DNA of 64,000 bases from Hippasteria phrygiana (taxonomy: Eukaryota; Echinodermata; Asteroidea; Valvatida; Goniasteridae). This document shows positions 30,500 through 40,374 of this stretch, in pieces (the stretch's first letter is position 1; the number at the start of each line of letters is the position of its first letter). The stretch covers positions 930,001-994,000 of the forward strand of contig JAZGUH010000195.1 of the NCBI GenBank assembly GCA_037893225.1, read 5' to 3'. The position numbers and the translations under genes are program-made. The notes beneath the pieces were generated by a model. The model worked only from the letters and a program-made list of their open reading frames with translations. It ran no database searches and was not told the DNA's origin.

Positions 30500-31480
30500 A
30501 TGAAGTTTACGTGAATTTCATTCAATATTTAACCGGGGAAAAATACTAATTTAGGACTGACAAGTATTAAGTATCACGCCAGTTTATCATTTTTGTATGC
30601 ACTCATCATTTTTCTGTTTTTTCCTTCCTCCATGGTTGAGACCTAATTGTGTAATTCATGATAAGCAACATGTCACCTTGAGTGCTGAAAAACATGCAAA
30701 ACAAATCGTGGCAACTTCACTCACACTTTACTTTTTAGCCAACAAATTCTCCAATTTCTTTTACGTGGCAAAGATAAGTTCCCCGTTATTTCAACAGCCA
30801 AGTTTGAAGGCTCAATTAAAAATTTAAATGAGACTTTTTATAAAATATTTTGCACCTATTGTGAAGAGGCACATGATTTCAGTTCGAAGCAAAAGACTAG
30901 ACTGGTGGTGCACGTGCATGTCCAACTGTTTGAAAAGATTTATTGTTTGCAGGGGGGAGGGGGTGTTTCTGATTTTGTTAAATGTAAATTTGCCCAAGTT
31001 GACTTCCAAAATGTTTCGCCTTCCAACAAATTGTACGAGTTCGGAAGGGGGGGGGGGGGGGGGGGGGGGGGTGTCGATGGACACTTTCTCAACGTTGGTG
31101 GCGCAATTTTTATCCTTTTTATTTGTTCTTAACCATAGCAAAAATAAACTAGACCAATTGCAGGGTTTTCCTTTTCTGGTTTGCAACTTTAGGCATAGGC
31201 CCTTACATTTTACAAGCAACAACAAAAAATTTCAACGAGTGGGGAGGAGGGGGGATTTGAACCCTCCCCCCCCCCCGATCTCTTTTGTGTGGCATACGGG
31301 TGTGGAGAGATGTGGCCTAGGCCTATATTATAGTAACAGACGACTGATTCAGTACTAAATTGGGTGTTGGACTGATTTCCTGTGTCAGTCTTTTTTCTTG
31401 CATTGCATGTTTAAAATACATTAAGTTTTGAACTCTTATACATGTATGTACACAGTATCGAGAGTCGTACATTTTTTATT
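30500..31480. other. P-like element interior, no gene
   Basis: No supported gene. It holds a run of 25 G (31047-31071) and a C-rich block at 31262-31277. ORFs crossing these are glycine or proline homopolymer artefacts. Confidence 0.5.
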
Positions 31481-31482
31481 GG

Positions 31483-31850
31483 AAGATTTTACTTTAATAC
31501 CCTCATCCAAAATCGGTCAGAAGCAGCAAATCTTGGAAAATAACCCTCCACTTGTGTTTAGAATTGTATAAAGACTTGGCAAAATCTGTAAAAAAGAATG
31601 AGGCAGAAATCAACATGTGAACACTTTGAGTTACCATACACTGTGCACTGTGCCAAGAACATCTAACACAGAAAACACAAACTTTCTTCCCCTAGATTTC
31701 ACGAAGATTTTCCAACAAAATTCTCAATTGTAAAGGTTGTGCCAAGTGTTTATACAATTCTGAACACAGATGGATAGTTATTTTCCAAGATTTGCTGTTC
31801 CTGACTAATTTTGGTGGAGGGGAGAGGGTTATTAAAGTAAAATCTTTCCC
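31483..31850. mobile_element. Foldback MITE, second copy
   Basis: Same family as 27951-28330, with GATTTTACTTTAATA at the left and TTAAAGTAAAATC at the right. Long inner arms share AAATCTTGGAAAATA and its complement. Confidence 0.7.
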
Positions 31851-31972
31851 TTTGGAAATTTAATTTTGTCAGTGCCTCTGACCCAACTTGATAACAAATT
31901 TGCTTATGAATAAATTTTAATAAACACTTGTTTTTTCTGGTACATGTTTTGCAGAGATGAAGGTGATGTGCA

Positions 31973-32403
31973 ATGCCTCGAACCTGTAGCGTTGGGGCGC
32001 AAACAGCAGTATTCAGAGGAAGCAAGATTCCACTACCTCACCAGACAGTGGATGTATGTTATGCATTGGGATGAATCCTTCTCTTCAAGATAGCCTCTGC
32101 TCAAAGCATTTTGAGCCCGAGTGTTTTAAAATGGGTGGTAAAACCAGAATCCTCAAGTGAAATGCTGTGCCTACACTGTTTGACTCTCAAACTTGCAAGA
32201 GAGCCAGTTCCCTTCATAAACCTGCAGAAGACCAGGATATGCAGAGCAAAATATTGACTTTCCAGAATAATCATGGCTTCTACACATTGCCATCAGAACT
32301 CCATCAAATGAAGAAGTACGTGAACAATTGGAGAGATAAGTGTGAGCCCCTACAAGCTAAGATTGAAAAACTCAGAGTGAAAGTTTGTAGAAAATCCCCA
32401 TAA
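31973..32403 (+). pseudogene. THAP-domain fragment of P-like transposase
   Basis: From ATG 31973 (MPRTCSVGAQ) through a frame change near 32070, the sequence contains DSLCSKHFEPECF, the C-x2-H half of the C2CH THAP zinc finger. A TGA follows at 32158-32160, then NAVPTLF, the AVPTLF box that closes THAP domains. The second Cys of the N-terminal pair is not preserved. The following coding-like piece (MKKYVNNWRDKCEPLQAKIEKLRVK) could be a short coiled coil. THAP domains bind transposon ends in P-type transposases. It is broken by a frameshift and a stop. Confidence 0.75.
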
Positions 32404-32409
32404 AACTCA

Positions 32410-33420
32410 AAACTTCAAGGGCTTTCGACACTTTTGTGGCACTCGTGTTTATTTGTGTTAAGCTTTTTCTTTCACAAAAGACCAGGCTTGAGCCATCTTA
32501 CTCTTCTGAATGTTGTATCTTTATTTTAGATTTACACATAAAAGACAAGTACCAGAATACTTTCATTTTGTTTTCAGCTTTATGGGTGGTTGTTTGAATT
32601 GTTTGAATTGTTTTTTAGTTTTTGAGTGACATGAGTATAAGACTCATTCTTGTCGAAGGTTTTAAGGAGAATTCTATTACAAGAATTGAAACTGTAAAAA
32701 CTTTCCTACATGTAGTTACACACGTTATATTACATGCTCTTATAATTACCTTGCATACTCTGTGTGGACCTGTGAACACGAAGCAGGAAGGAAAAGAAAA
32801 CGTTATGTGGACTTGCCCACGTCCACATGATGTTTCCCCTCATTTTGGGGTTAGTGTTATCTGTCGCAAAATGAAGGGCAACATTTAAGGGAATCACAAT
32901 CAAAAATTTGGGTTGAAAGAACATTCGCAGTGCGAGTGAAATTGGCTTTTTTCTCTTTAACTACATGAAAACAAAGGAATGTCCACACAAGGTATGGAAG
33001 GTAAATGTGTGTACATGTACATGCGTGTGAGGGTTACATAATTTATTATTCATGCACCAGTAGGGAGTAAGAGGTGTTTCAGATTGTTGGCCTATGTGCA
33101 TGAATAACACATTTATGTATGGTTACTATACTGCAATTCTAAGTAGTCAACAGACCTAGATCAAATTTTTTTTTAATAGTTTTTATAGACACCAATCTCT
33201 ATTTTGAATCCTATTTTCTTTTGCTATATCCCTTATGACAGGCTATTAATTGTACATAAAAGTTCTACACTGTTCTATATTTTAAAAAGAAATATAAAAC
33301 AAATTATCCAATGAATGTAGCTTTGTTTTTATTTCAGTTGTTACAAATAAATTTAAAATCAGTTTGAAAGCGAAACATTTGTGTATGCATGTAAATACAT
33401 TATATCGGTTTACAAGTAGC
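32410..33420. other. P-like element interior, no gene
   Basis: AT-rich sequence. I find no DDE or other transposase remnant by eye. Confidence 0.45.
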
Positions 33421-33884
33421 AAACTTGGTAGTCAACTTTAGTGGTCTTGGGGCCTACGGGGCCTACGGGGCTCGGACAACTCGACCGTCTGCGTCAAATG
33501 GGAAGACAAGTCATCCATTGCTGGGGTTTCTCGGTGGGGGGGGGGTCCTTGGTTGTGGAAGGGAAAGCCGTCTTGGCTGGGCGTCGGTCTATGTTTTGTG
33601 GCGCAGGGCTGGGATATGCGGGGGCGGGGTACTTGGCGGGGTACTTGGCAGGGTGATTGGGTTGATGTGGGCCGGACAGCGCTGTCGTTTTGAATGGGGC
33701 TTGGATACACAGGGGGCCGGGTAATGTGAATTGTGGTTCAATAAGCCTACCGATTGTGTTGGAATCCGAATTTACAATATTTGGGACCAAGGAACCTTGT
33801 TTATATTACGTTAATTGGGGAAATAAATTTGAAACCCGTTAATTATTTACGAATTTTCAGAATCATGAGTTTTTCGAGTAACAT
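33421..33884. other. G-rich segment with minisatellite fragment
   Basis: G-rich on the plus strand (GGCGGGGTACTTGGCGGGG region near 33625). 33470-33515 is an inverted fragment of the minisatellite-containing sequence at 17480-17530 (GTCAAATGGGAAGACAAGTC). Overlapping glycine-rich ORFs are compositional. Confidence 0.5.
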
Positions 33885-33984
33885 TGTCCCAACGGTCGAC
33901 CTGTCCCAACGGTCGACCTGTCCCAACGGTCGACCTGTCCCAACGGTCGACCTGTCCCAACGGTCGACCTGTCCCAACGGTCGT
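33885..33984. repeat. 17-bp tandem repeat, six copies
   Basis: GTCCCAACGGTCGACCT repeats six times without interruption and without visible divergence. Its complement, AGGTCGACCGTTGGGAC, resembles the units at 17440 and 52048. Confidence 0.9.
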
Positions 33985-34820
33985 TGTTATACTTGCAAAA
34001 ATGCTCTTCTGATTGGCTAATAATGTGACAACATTTAGCTGTTCTAATATCAGAAATTTTCATTCATCAGTAACTGGTACCCTAAAGGGGTTCCCCAATT
34101 ATTTCCTTTATTTTTTATTGCCATTTAAAATTGATTTTTCTGATTATTATTTTCCTGATGTTCGATGCAAAGATATGTGAAACGGGTATCACTCAATTCA
34201 TGACAGATATTTAGCATAAAATCAATAATATTTGGACTGGTTCACAGTGCCATAGGTTTGTGTATAAATTACATGGTTTGTTTGGCCTCCAAACCGACAA
34301 TGCATGAGAATGTCGAAAAGGTTTATTTCAATAGGCCTAATGGTGGACAGAATCTGTAGAAAACACTGTACCCCGAGACCCCTACTTTTTAAAAAAAGTA
34401 GCTCCTATTTATTGTGAAATAGGCCTAGCCTTGTCGAGTGCAATTTGAGTCCTGCGCGAGGGACTCAAATTGCGCTTGACAGTTAGGCCGCGCCTCTACT
34501 ATCAATGTGTGCACGTACGTCGGCATAGTCGAAAATGGAAGTGTGCTTAGGCCTAACGTTAGTTCCATTTTTTTGTAAGAAAAACATTATTTTCGAAAAA
34601 AATAATCAAATACATAACTGTGCAGCAGTATATAGTGAACGCTTCGATGGGTTTTCAGTCAACATCAATGCGTTTTTAACCGAAATTACCGATTTGAATC
34701 AGTCCTCCCGATATTTCTCCATAGAGTCGTGTATAATTTTCAGCAACTTCCGCCCATAGTTTCATACTTAGTCGGGCGCCGTCAAAATTACGGTATCCCG
34801 ACGTTGATTTCAATAGGCGC
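33985..34820. other. P-like element interior, no gene
   Basis: AT-rich sequence up to the right TIR. An inverted pair (GCGCGAGGGACTCAAATTGCGC region at 34453-34476) is the only structure seen. Confidence 0.45.
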
Positions 34821-34849
34821 TGTCCGTCTATGGGTTATTTATGTCTGTG

Positions 34850-35142
34850 GTTGCGGTGGAGCCCCAGTTGACCGGCCGGTAGAGGGCACCAGCACAGCAC
34901 CAAAGCGGAGCTGTTGCAGCGGAGCCCCTGCTGGCCGACCGAGGGGACCCGTTGCCGGGCGGCGCACGCGCAGTGGCCGGTTGCCGTGAGCAACAAGCAA
35001 TGTGCGATTCCAGAAATCTCTGTACAACCTTCGTGTTATTTTGTGCCTGAATAAACGGCCTAGAGCCTTACAAACCCAGAGAAAGTGTGCCGGAGTTGGT
35101 TCTTCAGGTGTGAAAGAGTCCCGCGCACGGTCAACGCTACAT
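34850..35142 (+). repeat. 5' LTR, second part
   Basis: Matches 38286-38579 with few differences and ends GTCAACGCTACA. Immediately after it, TTGGAGGCAGCGGTGGC is the position expected for a primer-binding site. The tRNA is not identified. Confidence 0.85.
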
Positions 35143-35204
35143 TGGAGGCAGCGGTGGCACACCTGAAGGAAGGAAATCAGGTAAAACTCCGAGTTTTGTT
35201 CAGC

Positions 35205-37250
35205 ATGGATAAATCGAGTAGGGATAGTCTGGTGTCCGACTCGCCACACGGCGCGGACACGGACTGGGATACAGCTCCACAGAGCGCAGGCCAACCGGGA
35301 GAATGGCGGACCGTTCGTCACCCTGAGTGAGTTGGAATCCTTCTTGAGGGATAATCAAGGGAATCTTTCTCGGGATAAGAGGGAGACTTGGGGGTCACTG
35401 GGATCTGAATCTCTTATGTGGGAGGACGGGGGGAATGGGAAGGCAGAGATTGTAGACCAGGGAAGGCAATTTTGTTGCATTCCATGTACCAATTCCCCCC
35501 AGACTAGCTATGGGTCCCTCGGTGAACCGTCCCACGCCGCCGACGTCGGGGTGACAGACGCTCGCTCCGTTGCACCCGGAACGTTGCTGAGTCGCACCGG
35601 CCGGTGTGGCGGGGACGGGGCTTCACTGTGGGACACTCCACGACCCCTGTCCCGGCGCGCCGGGCGATGGGCCTCGCGGAGGGCCGCCCTGCGATGTGCG
35701 CGGCGACGGGGCAAACGCTGCGTTCAACTCGGAATGCCGCCGAGCCGCGTTCGCCAAGGCAGCGGGGGCGGAGCCTCGTGGGGAAGCGGCCTGTGAGTTT
35801 CACACCGGTGCGTCCGGTGGAGGGCCCCGCGGGGCGCCGCTCTGCGCTGTGTACGGCGACGGGGCAAACGCTGCGTTCCACACGGAATGCCGCCGAGCCG
35901 CGTTCGCCGGGGCAGAGCCGCTCCGCATGGGAGTCAATGGGGCAGAGCCTCTCCGCATGGGAGTCTATGGAGGAGAGGCGCTCCGCACGGGAGTCAATGG
36001 AGCAGCGCCGCTCCGCGTGGGAGTCTATGGAGGAGAGGCGCTCCGCACAGGAGTCAGTGGAGCAGAGCCGCTCTGCGTGGGAGTCTATGGAGGAGAGGCG
36101 CTCCGCACGGGAGTCAATGGAGCTGAGCCGCTCCGCGTGGGAGTCAATGGGGCAGAGCCGCTCCGCACCGGAGTCTATGGAGGAGAGCCGCTCCGCACGG
36201 GAGTCTATGGAGGAGAACCGCTCCGCACGGGAGCCTGTGGAGCGGGGCCGGCCAGCCGGAAGGAGGGACTCGGTGTCGCGGGGCGGCGCCACCCGGAGCC
36301 ACCGTGTGGGACCGATGCGGGTGTTCGCGGGGCCGTCGGACCGGCAGGGGAGGTCACATCGCCGCCCGGGACGAGAAAGGAGACCGCGGGGCCTGGGCAA
36401 CTCGACCCGGGGGGTCGGAGGCCAGTAATGCTTCCCGACAGGTTCGACAGGGGGCTCGTCGTGGTCCGACTACCTGATCCATTTCGAGAGCGTCGCGGCG
36501 GTCAACCACTGGAGCGAGGCCGAGAAGGCGATGTTCCTGGCTTTTCATTTGAGGGGCACGGCTCAGGAGGCATTGGCGGATATGGCGCCGTAGGCGCGAA
36601 CGGAATATGCCTCCATCCTCGAGAATTTCGAACAACGGTTCGGGGAGGCCGCCCAGATCCCATTACACCAGGCGCAATTGTCTATGCGCGTGAGAGACAG
36701 CGGTGAGTCTACAAGATCTACCCGAAGCTACCCACGCAGGCCCGCGAAAATCTGGCGGTGCAGGCCTTTCGCGACGCACTGGGGAATGAGCAGTTGCAAC
36801 TCCACATCTTCTCCAGGAAAGCGACGACATTGACCGAGGCAGTCACCTTTGCGGCCGAGATAGAGGCCTTTCTAGAGTCACAGGCGCACAAGAGGGGAGG
36901 CCAGGGACCAAGGACGTTCGGCTGGTAGCCCAACATCCAGCCGAGGAACACAAACAGGCTGCCGGGATCGGGTATGTGCAGACCGCCCGCCCCCAAGTGG
37001 AGTGCTACCTTTGTCACGAATTCGGACACATCTGGCGGTACTGCCCGAGGTGGAGGTCGTCTCCCGACCGGCAACGGGGACTGACAGGAGCAATGCCGAG
37101 ACGCCAGGACCCAAGCGGAGAGCCGGCTGCTCAGGCCAGACCGATGGTCGCAAGGGTGCAGGTGATGAAGATGATGGGCGACGTCACGTACCGGGTCCAG
37201 AAGTCCCCAGGGCCAAAGCCAAGGTGGTCCGCTACAACCGGCTGAAGCCA
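35205..37250 (+). pseudogene. Gypsy-type gag with 10-residue repeats and CCHC knuckle, frameshifted
   Basis: Begins at ATG 35205 (MDKSSRDSLVSDSPHG), then shifts frame near 35325. The N-terminal half contains about eleven 30-bp tandem units encoding RSARESMEER-like decapeptides (35920-36250). The gag core follows: WSDYLIHFESVAAVNHWSEA, then FLAFHLRGTAQEAL, a TAG at 36591-36593, and EYASILENFEQRFGEA. A further shift leads to NLAVQAFRDAL and another to the zinc knuckle CYLCHEFGHIWRYC (about 37003). This is the standard Ty3/Gypsy capsid-nucleocapsid order. Several frame breaks make it non-functional. High GC content sets it apart from its surroundings. Confidence 0.75.
35920..36250 (+). repeat. 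30-bp in-frame tandem repeat in gag
   Basis: About eleven copies of a unit like GCTCCGCACGGGAGTC plus ATGGAGGAGAGGC. All keep the reading frame, giving a charged Arg/Glu/Ser-rich spacer. Overlapping ORFs on both strands are by-products. Confidence 0.85.
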
Positions 37251-37607
37251 TACCAGGGCGACGCCGACGTGGACTGGTGGAAGCGTGCTGCTCGCGGACC
37301 CCTAGCAGAGAAGGACAGGGACCCCTAGCGGAGAAGGACAGCGCCCCCGCGGAGGGGTCCCCAGCAACTTCGGACCGATCGGAGGGACCGGGGACGGAAC
37401 CGGCGACCACGGCTTCCCCGGATGACGAACCGGATGACGGGGAAGGCCACAACATCACAGTTGCCCCGAGTCCGCGAGGAGGGGGAACACCACCACCCAC
37501 GGTAACGACGGCGACAGCTCCCGGCGTGCAGGACGGGGCGGAAAATTAACCGACCCAGTCGTTACTGCCTCCAGCTAACTAATGTTCCTCTTTCTCTCCC
37601 CTGCAGG

Positions 37608-37814
37608 ATGGATCTGGCGGAGTGCCCCCATTGCTATAAGACCTTCAACCGGGGCCGTAACCTCCAGAGGCACCCCTGGACGACGTGCCGAGTGCCCCAC
37701 CCGGAGTGCCCCTACACCTGCCACCGGGGGTGCGGGAAGGCGTCCATGCCAGCGAGAAGGAGATGGACGCCACCCCAGACCGTTCCACCCAGGACGTCCC
37801 TCGGAGAGTCGTGA
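37608..37814 (+). CDS. Zinc-finger ORF downstream of gag
   Basis: A 68-residue ORF contains ECPHCYKTFNRGRNLQRH, a C2H2-type finger core (C-x2-C-x12-H) followed by WTTC, so the last ligand could be Cys. A second cysteine cluster follows (CPYTCHRGCGK). A pyrimidine-rich tract and CCCCTGCAG end at 37606, two bases before the ATG, a textbook 3' splice site with TAACTAAT upstream as possible branch sequence. So the ORF may be a spliced second product. A frameshift may have shortened it, since the next frame stays open to about 38425. Its role is unknown. Pol is absent from this position, so the ORF is not a remnant of RT or integrase. Confidence 0.5.
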   Translation: MDLAECPHCYKTFNRGRNLQRHPWTTCRVPHPECPYTCHRGCGKASMPARRRWTPPQTVPPRTSLGES

Positions 37815-38205
37815 CCACCAGGAGGGCCCCCCTGGGCCCTCCTTGTGTCGCGTCTGGAGCCGGCGCCAGGGTTCGAGAGGCCGGCCGACCCGGACGGGGG
37901 AAGACGCTTCGACGCACGCTCCTACAGCCCCTGACGCCCCCTTGCCCACGTGGGATGGACAAAGACCCTTCCAGCTTCCGGCCGGGGCAAGGGTGTTCTT
38001 CCCGGACGGAAGACGACTCCAGCGGCAGCCTCCACCTACCAACTGAGGACCGGATGACCTCCCTTCCAGTCGCCCCATTGTTGTTTCTTTTCCCCAGAAC
38101 TGTTTGCAATTGCCCCTTTTGTGTTTTTGCTGCTGCGGGCGCCGTCCGGATCGGGTCTTTGTGGGCGTCCAGTCATCGGTGCTCGTCGCCTTGTTCGGGG
38201 ACAAA

Positions 38206-38227
38206 CAAAGGTCCTCGGAGGGGGCGA
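38206..38227 (+). promoter_or_regulatory. Polypurine tract
   Basis: GGAGGGGGCGA directly precedes the 3' LTR at 38228, where plus-strand DNA synthesis is primed in LTR elements. Confidence 0.65.
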
Positions 38228-38579
38228 TGTAGCGCCGGTGCCGGTCGGTCGGCGGAGGGCGCTAGCATGGCACCACGGCGGAGCCGTTGCGGCGGAGCCC
38301 CAGCTGACCGGCCGGTAGAGGGCACCAGCACAGCACCACAGCGGAGCTGTTGCAGCGGAGCCCCTGCTGGCCGACCGAGGGGACCCGTTGCCGGGCGGCG
38401 CACGCGCAGTGGCCGGTTGCCGTGAGCAACAAGCAATGTGCGATTCCAGAAATCTCTGTACAACCTTCGTGTTATTTTGTGCTGGAATAAACGGCCTATA
38501 GAGCCTTTCAAACCCAGAGAAAGTGTGCCGGAGTTAGTTCTTCAGGTGTAAAAGAGTCCCGCGCACGGTCAACGCTACA
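38228..38579 (+). repeat. 3' LTR
   Basis: 352 bp, TGTAGCG...CGCTACA. It includes an AATAAA polyadenylation signal at 38486-38491. It is nearly identical to the split 5' LTR. Confidence 0.92.
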
Positions 38580-38674
38580 ATATGTTTTCCTATGCGTTCA
38601 CTTAGATACGACTTAAACCAGTTGATTACAGAGGTTGACATATTCACCCTTTCAAGTTTATCTAGGAGAGTTGC
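38580..38674 (-). pseudogene. CR1-like LINE fragment: RT between motifs 3 and 4
   Basis: The minus strand reads SVINWFKSYLSERIG, the conserved stretch before GVPQGS in CR1/Jockey RTs. It is cut at both ends by insertions: the LTR element below 38580 and the 802-bp element above 38674. Confidence 0.8.
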
Positions 38675-39476
38675 CACGTATGTATTGCGGGTGTATCAGT
38701 TTAGTTTATTCACAGGCTGGTATGCTGCAGTCGCACAATAAAAGCCGTTGCCTGGATCGGATCTGTTGTGGCTCCGGCTTCGAATTTGGCCATTGACAGG
38801 CTACGGTGAAGAGCCGTAGCCATTGATAATAATGTCTGTGAGATAGTCTTACATCGGGCTGCTACTAGACGTGTTGCCAAAATACTCTACAAACGCTATG
38901 ACAATACCAACCATTCATCTCTTCCGGGGTTTTCTGTCAGATGTACCCCAGAAATATATATGTGCACAAGAAGTTTCCCAAGACACACATCATAAAATCA
39001 GGCGTGCACAGTTTTTTTTAAAGTAATATTTATTGATTTCTTTGTAACATTGTCAGGTAAAGTCGGAATTAGTAGATAGTATCGATTCTTGACATATTTA
39101 TATAGTGATTGGTATCGATGTGATTAAAAGCTATTGAATTATGCACTATTCGAACATCACCGGGATCGCTGGTTCAGTTAATCAATTGCTGCTACAGAAT
39201 CGAAGCACAACCTACACCGGGTTTGAACTCGTGAATCTGACCCAAAACAAATATTGCACACTAATAATCACCAGGAAGGTTTCAAGTTGGTCGTTAGCTT
39301 CACTTCCATGGGATTCGCATTCTTGTAAAAACCCCGCTTCCAAAGAATCTCATGAAAAGTAGGACAGCAACAGAGGAAATCAACGAATATCACTGCTTGT
39401 AAAAGGCTAATAATATGCACAAAGGGAAAACTGTATAGATCTGCACAATGACCAAAACTAAGTGGCAACATACGTG
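38675..39476. mobile_element. 802-bp TIR element with 4-bp duplication
   Basis: Ends CACGTATGT and inverted ACATACGTG interrupt the LINE. TTGC flanks both sides (38671-38674 and 39477-39480), and removing one copy together with the insert makes the LINE reading continuous. There is no ORF of note. A partial relative lies at 2245-2535. The short TIR starting CACG and the duplication of 4 bp do not identify the superfamily. Confidence 0.72.
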
Positions 39477-39480
39477 TTGC

Positions 39481-40374
39481 GTGATTAACAGAGTCAAATG
39501 CTTTACTTAAATCTATAAGAACAGTGCCTGACATTTCCCCACGCTCCATAGCCTGAAAACATTTGTTCGTTAAATCATGCAGAGTGGTTTCAGTTGAGTG
39601 TAAGGGCCTAAACCCTGACTGACAACAAGGAATCAGATTACTTCCATCAATGTATGAATATAATGCAGAGTGTATCCATCTTTCTAGAATCTTAGAGATA
39701 ATCGGCAGTATTGAAATAGGCCGATAGTTAGCTCCACCCTTGTGAATAGGTGTAACCAAGGCGTGTTTCCATTCTCTAGGGTATTGCTCACATCTTATCG
39801 AGCGGTTGAAGATGTGTGTTAAGGAATTAGTTATGTACGGAGACGCTATGTAATCATTTTCACACTTATTCCATCCGGACCTGTTGCTTTCCCTACCGAC
39901 ATTGATGATATTTGCGTTTGAACATAGTCTTCTGTAATATCAGGCAGTAAGCATTTTTCATCAAGTGAATATGTATTAACAAAAGAGTGCATACTGTTGT
40001 CCACTTCAAGTTCACATGGAGGGGCATTACTAGCCATACGTGTTCCGATTGTAGAAAAAAATGTCCGTTAAATGTATCAGCAATGTCGGTGGGATCATCA
40101 ACGAATTCCTCATTCAGGAAAAGAATAGACTTTGGAATAATTTTCTGTTTGTTAGGGAGAACCTCTTTTAGTTTTTCCACAGAATGGATGAGTTGCCTTT
40201 ATTTTCCTCGATGGTTGATTTAAAGTATTCGCTTTTGTTGCTGCGGATTTTTGTCAGTAGTCATGTTTCGCAGCTTTTTGTATGTAGGCCTATTCCAGTC
40301 ATTTTGTGAGCCTGAACGTTTAGCGATTGTATTTGCAAGATCTCGCTGCCGCATAATTTTTAGAACTTCCCCAT
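39481..40374 (-). pseudogene. CR1-like LINE: N-terminal RT region
   Basis: Read from high to low coordinates on the minus strand: DPTDIADTFNGHF, then SVGKATGPDGIS (RT motif 0/1), then NYRPISILPIISKILER, SGFRPLHSTETTL and LIDLSKAFDSVNHA (catalytic motif A). These are spread over frames ending near 39846, 39893 and 39481. The order and wording match CR1/Jockey-type non-LTR RTs. Frameshifts and a missing junction near 39780 show decay. Confidence 0.85.

Larger units (their letters stand above)
30263..34849. mobile_element. P-like DNA transposon with 8-bp duplication, THAP remnant
   Basis: TIRs of 29 bp start CACAGACATAAATAACCC at 30263 and appear inverted ending at 34849. The octamer GTTGCGGT flanks both sides (30255-30262 and 34850-34857). 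An 8-bp duplication, a TIR of about 30 bp and a THAP-type zinc-finger remnant inside (31973-32403) together point to the P superfamily. The catalytic transposase domain is not recognisable, so the copy is deleted or decayed. It splits the 5' LTR and is therefore younger than the LTR element. Confidence 0.8.
30197..38579 (+). mobile_element. Non-autonomous LTR retrotransposon with gag only (TR-GAG-like)
   Basis: Identical-type LTRs (TGTAGCG...CGCTACA, about 352 bp) bound the unit. The 5' LTR is 30197-30262 plus 34850-35142, split by a P-like transposon. The 3' LTR is 38228-38579. The 3.1-kb interior has gag, a CCHC knuckle, an extra zinc-finger ORF and a purine tract, but no protease, RT or integrase. 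It sits in the RT region of the minus-strand LINE. Flanking CTAT/ATAT is only a weak duplication. It presumably relied on enzymes of a Gypsy-type helper. Confidence 0.82.

Noticed and set aside
30824..31358. 133-176-residue ORFs on both strands
   Set aside because: They cross a 25-G run that gives polyglycine or polyproline; no domain and no codon signature.
33425..33790. Overlapping glycine- and proline-rich ORFs on both strands
   Set aside because: Compositional artefact of a G-rich segment inside the P-like element.
35504..36400. 298-residue minus-strand ORF
   Set aside because: Antisense shadow of the gag tandem repeat.
37560..38425. Remnant pol in the gag-only LTR element
   Set aside because: No DTGA, YxDD, RNase H or integrase motif in any frame; only the zinc-finger ORF and GC-rich low-complexity frames.
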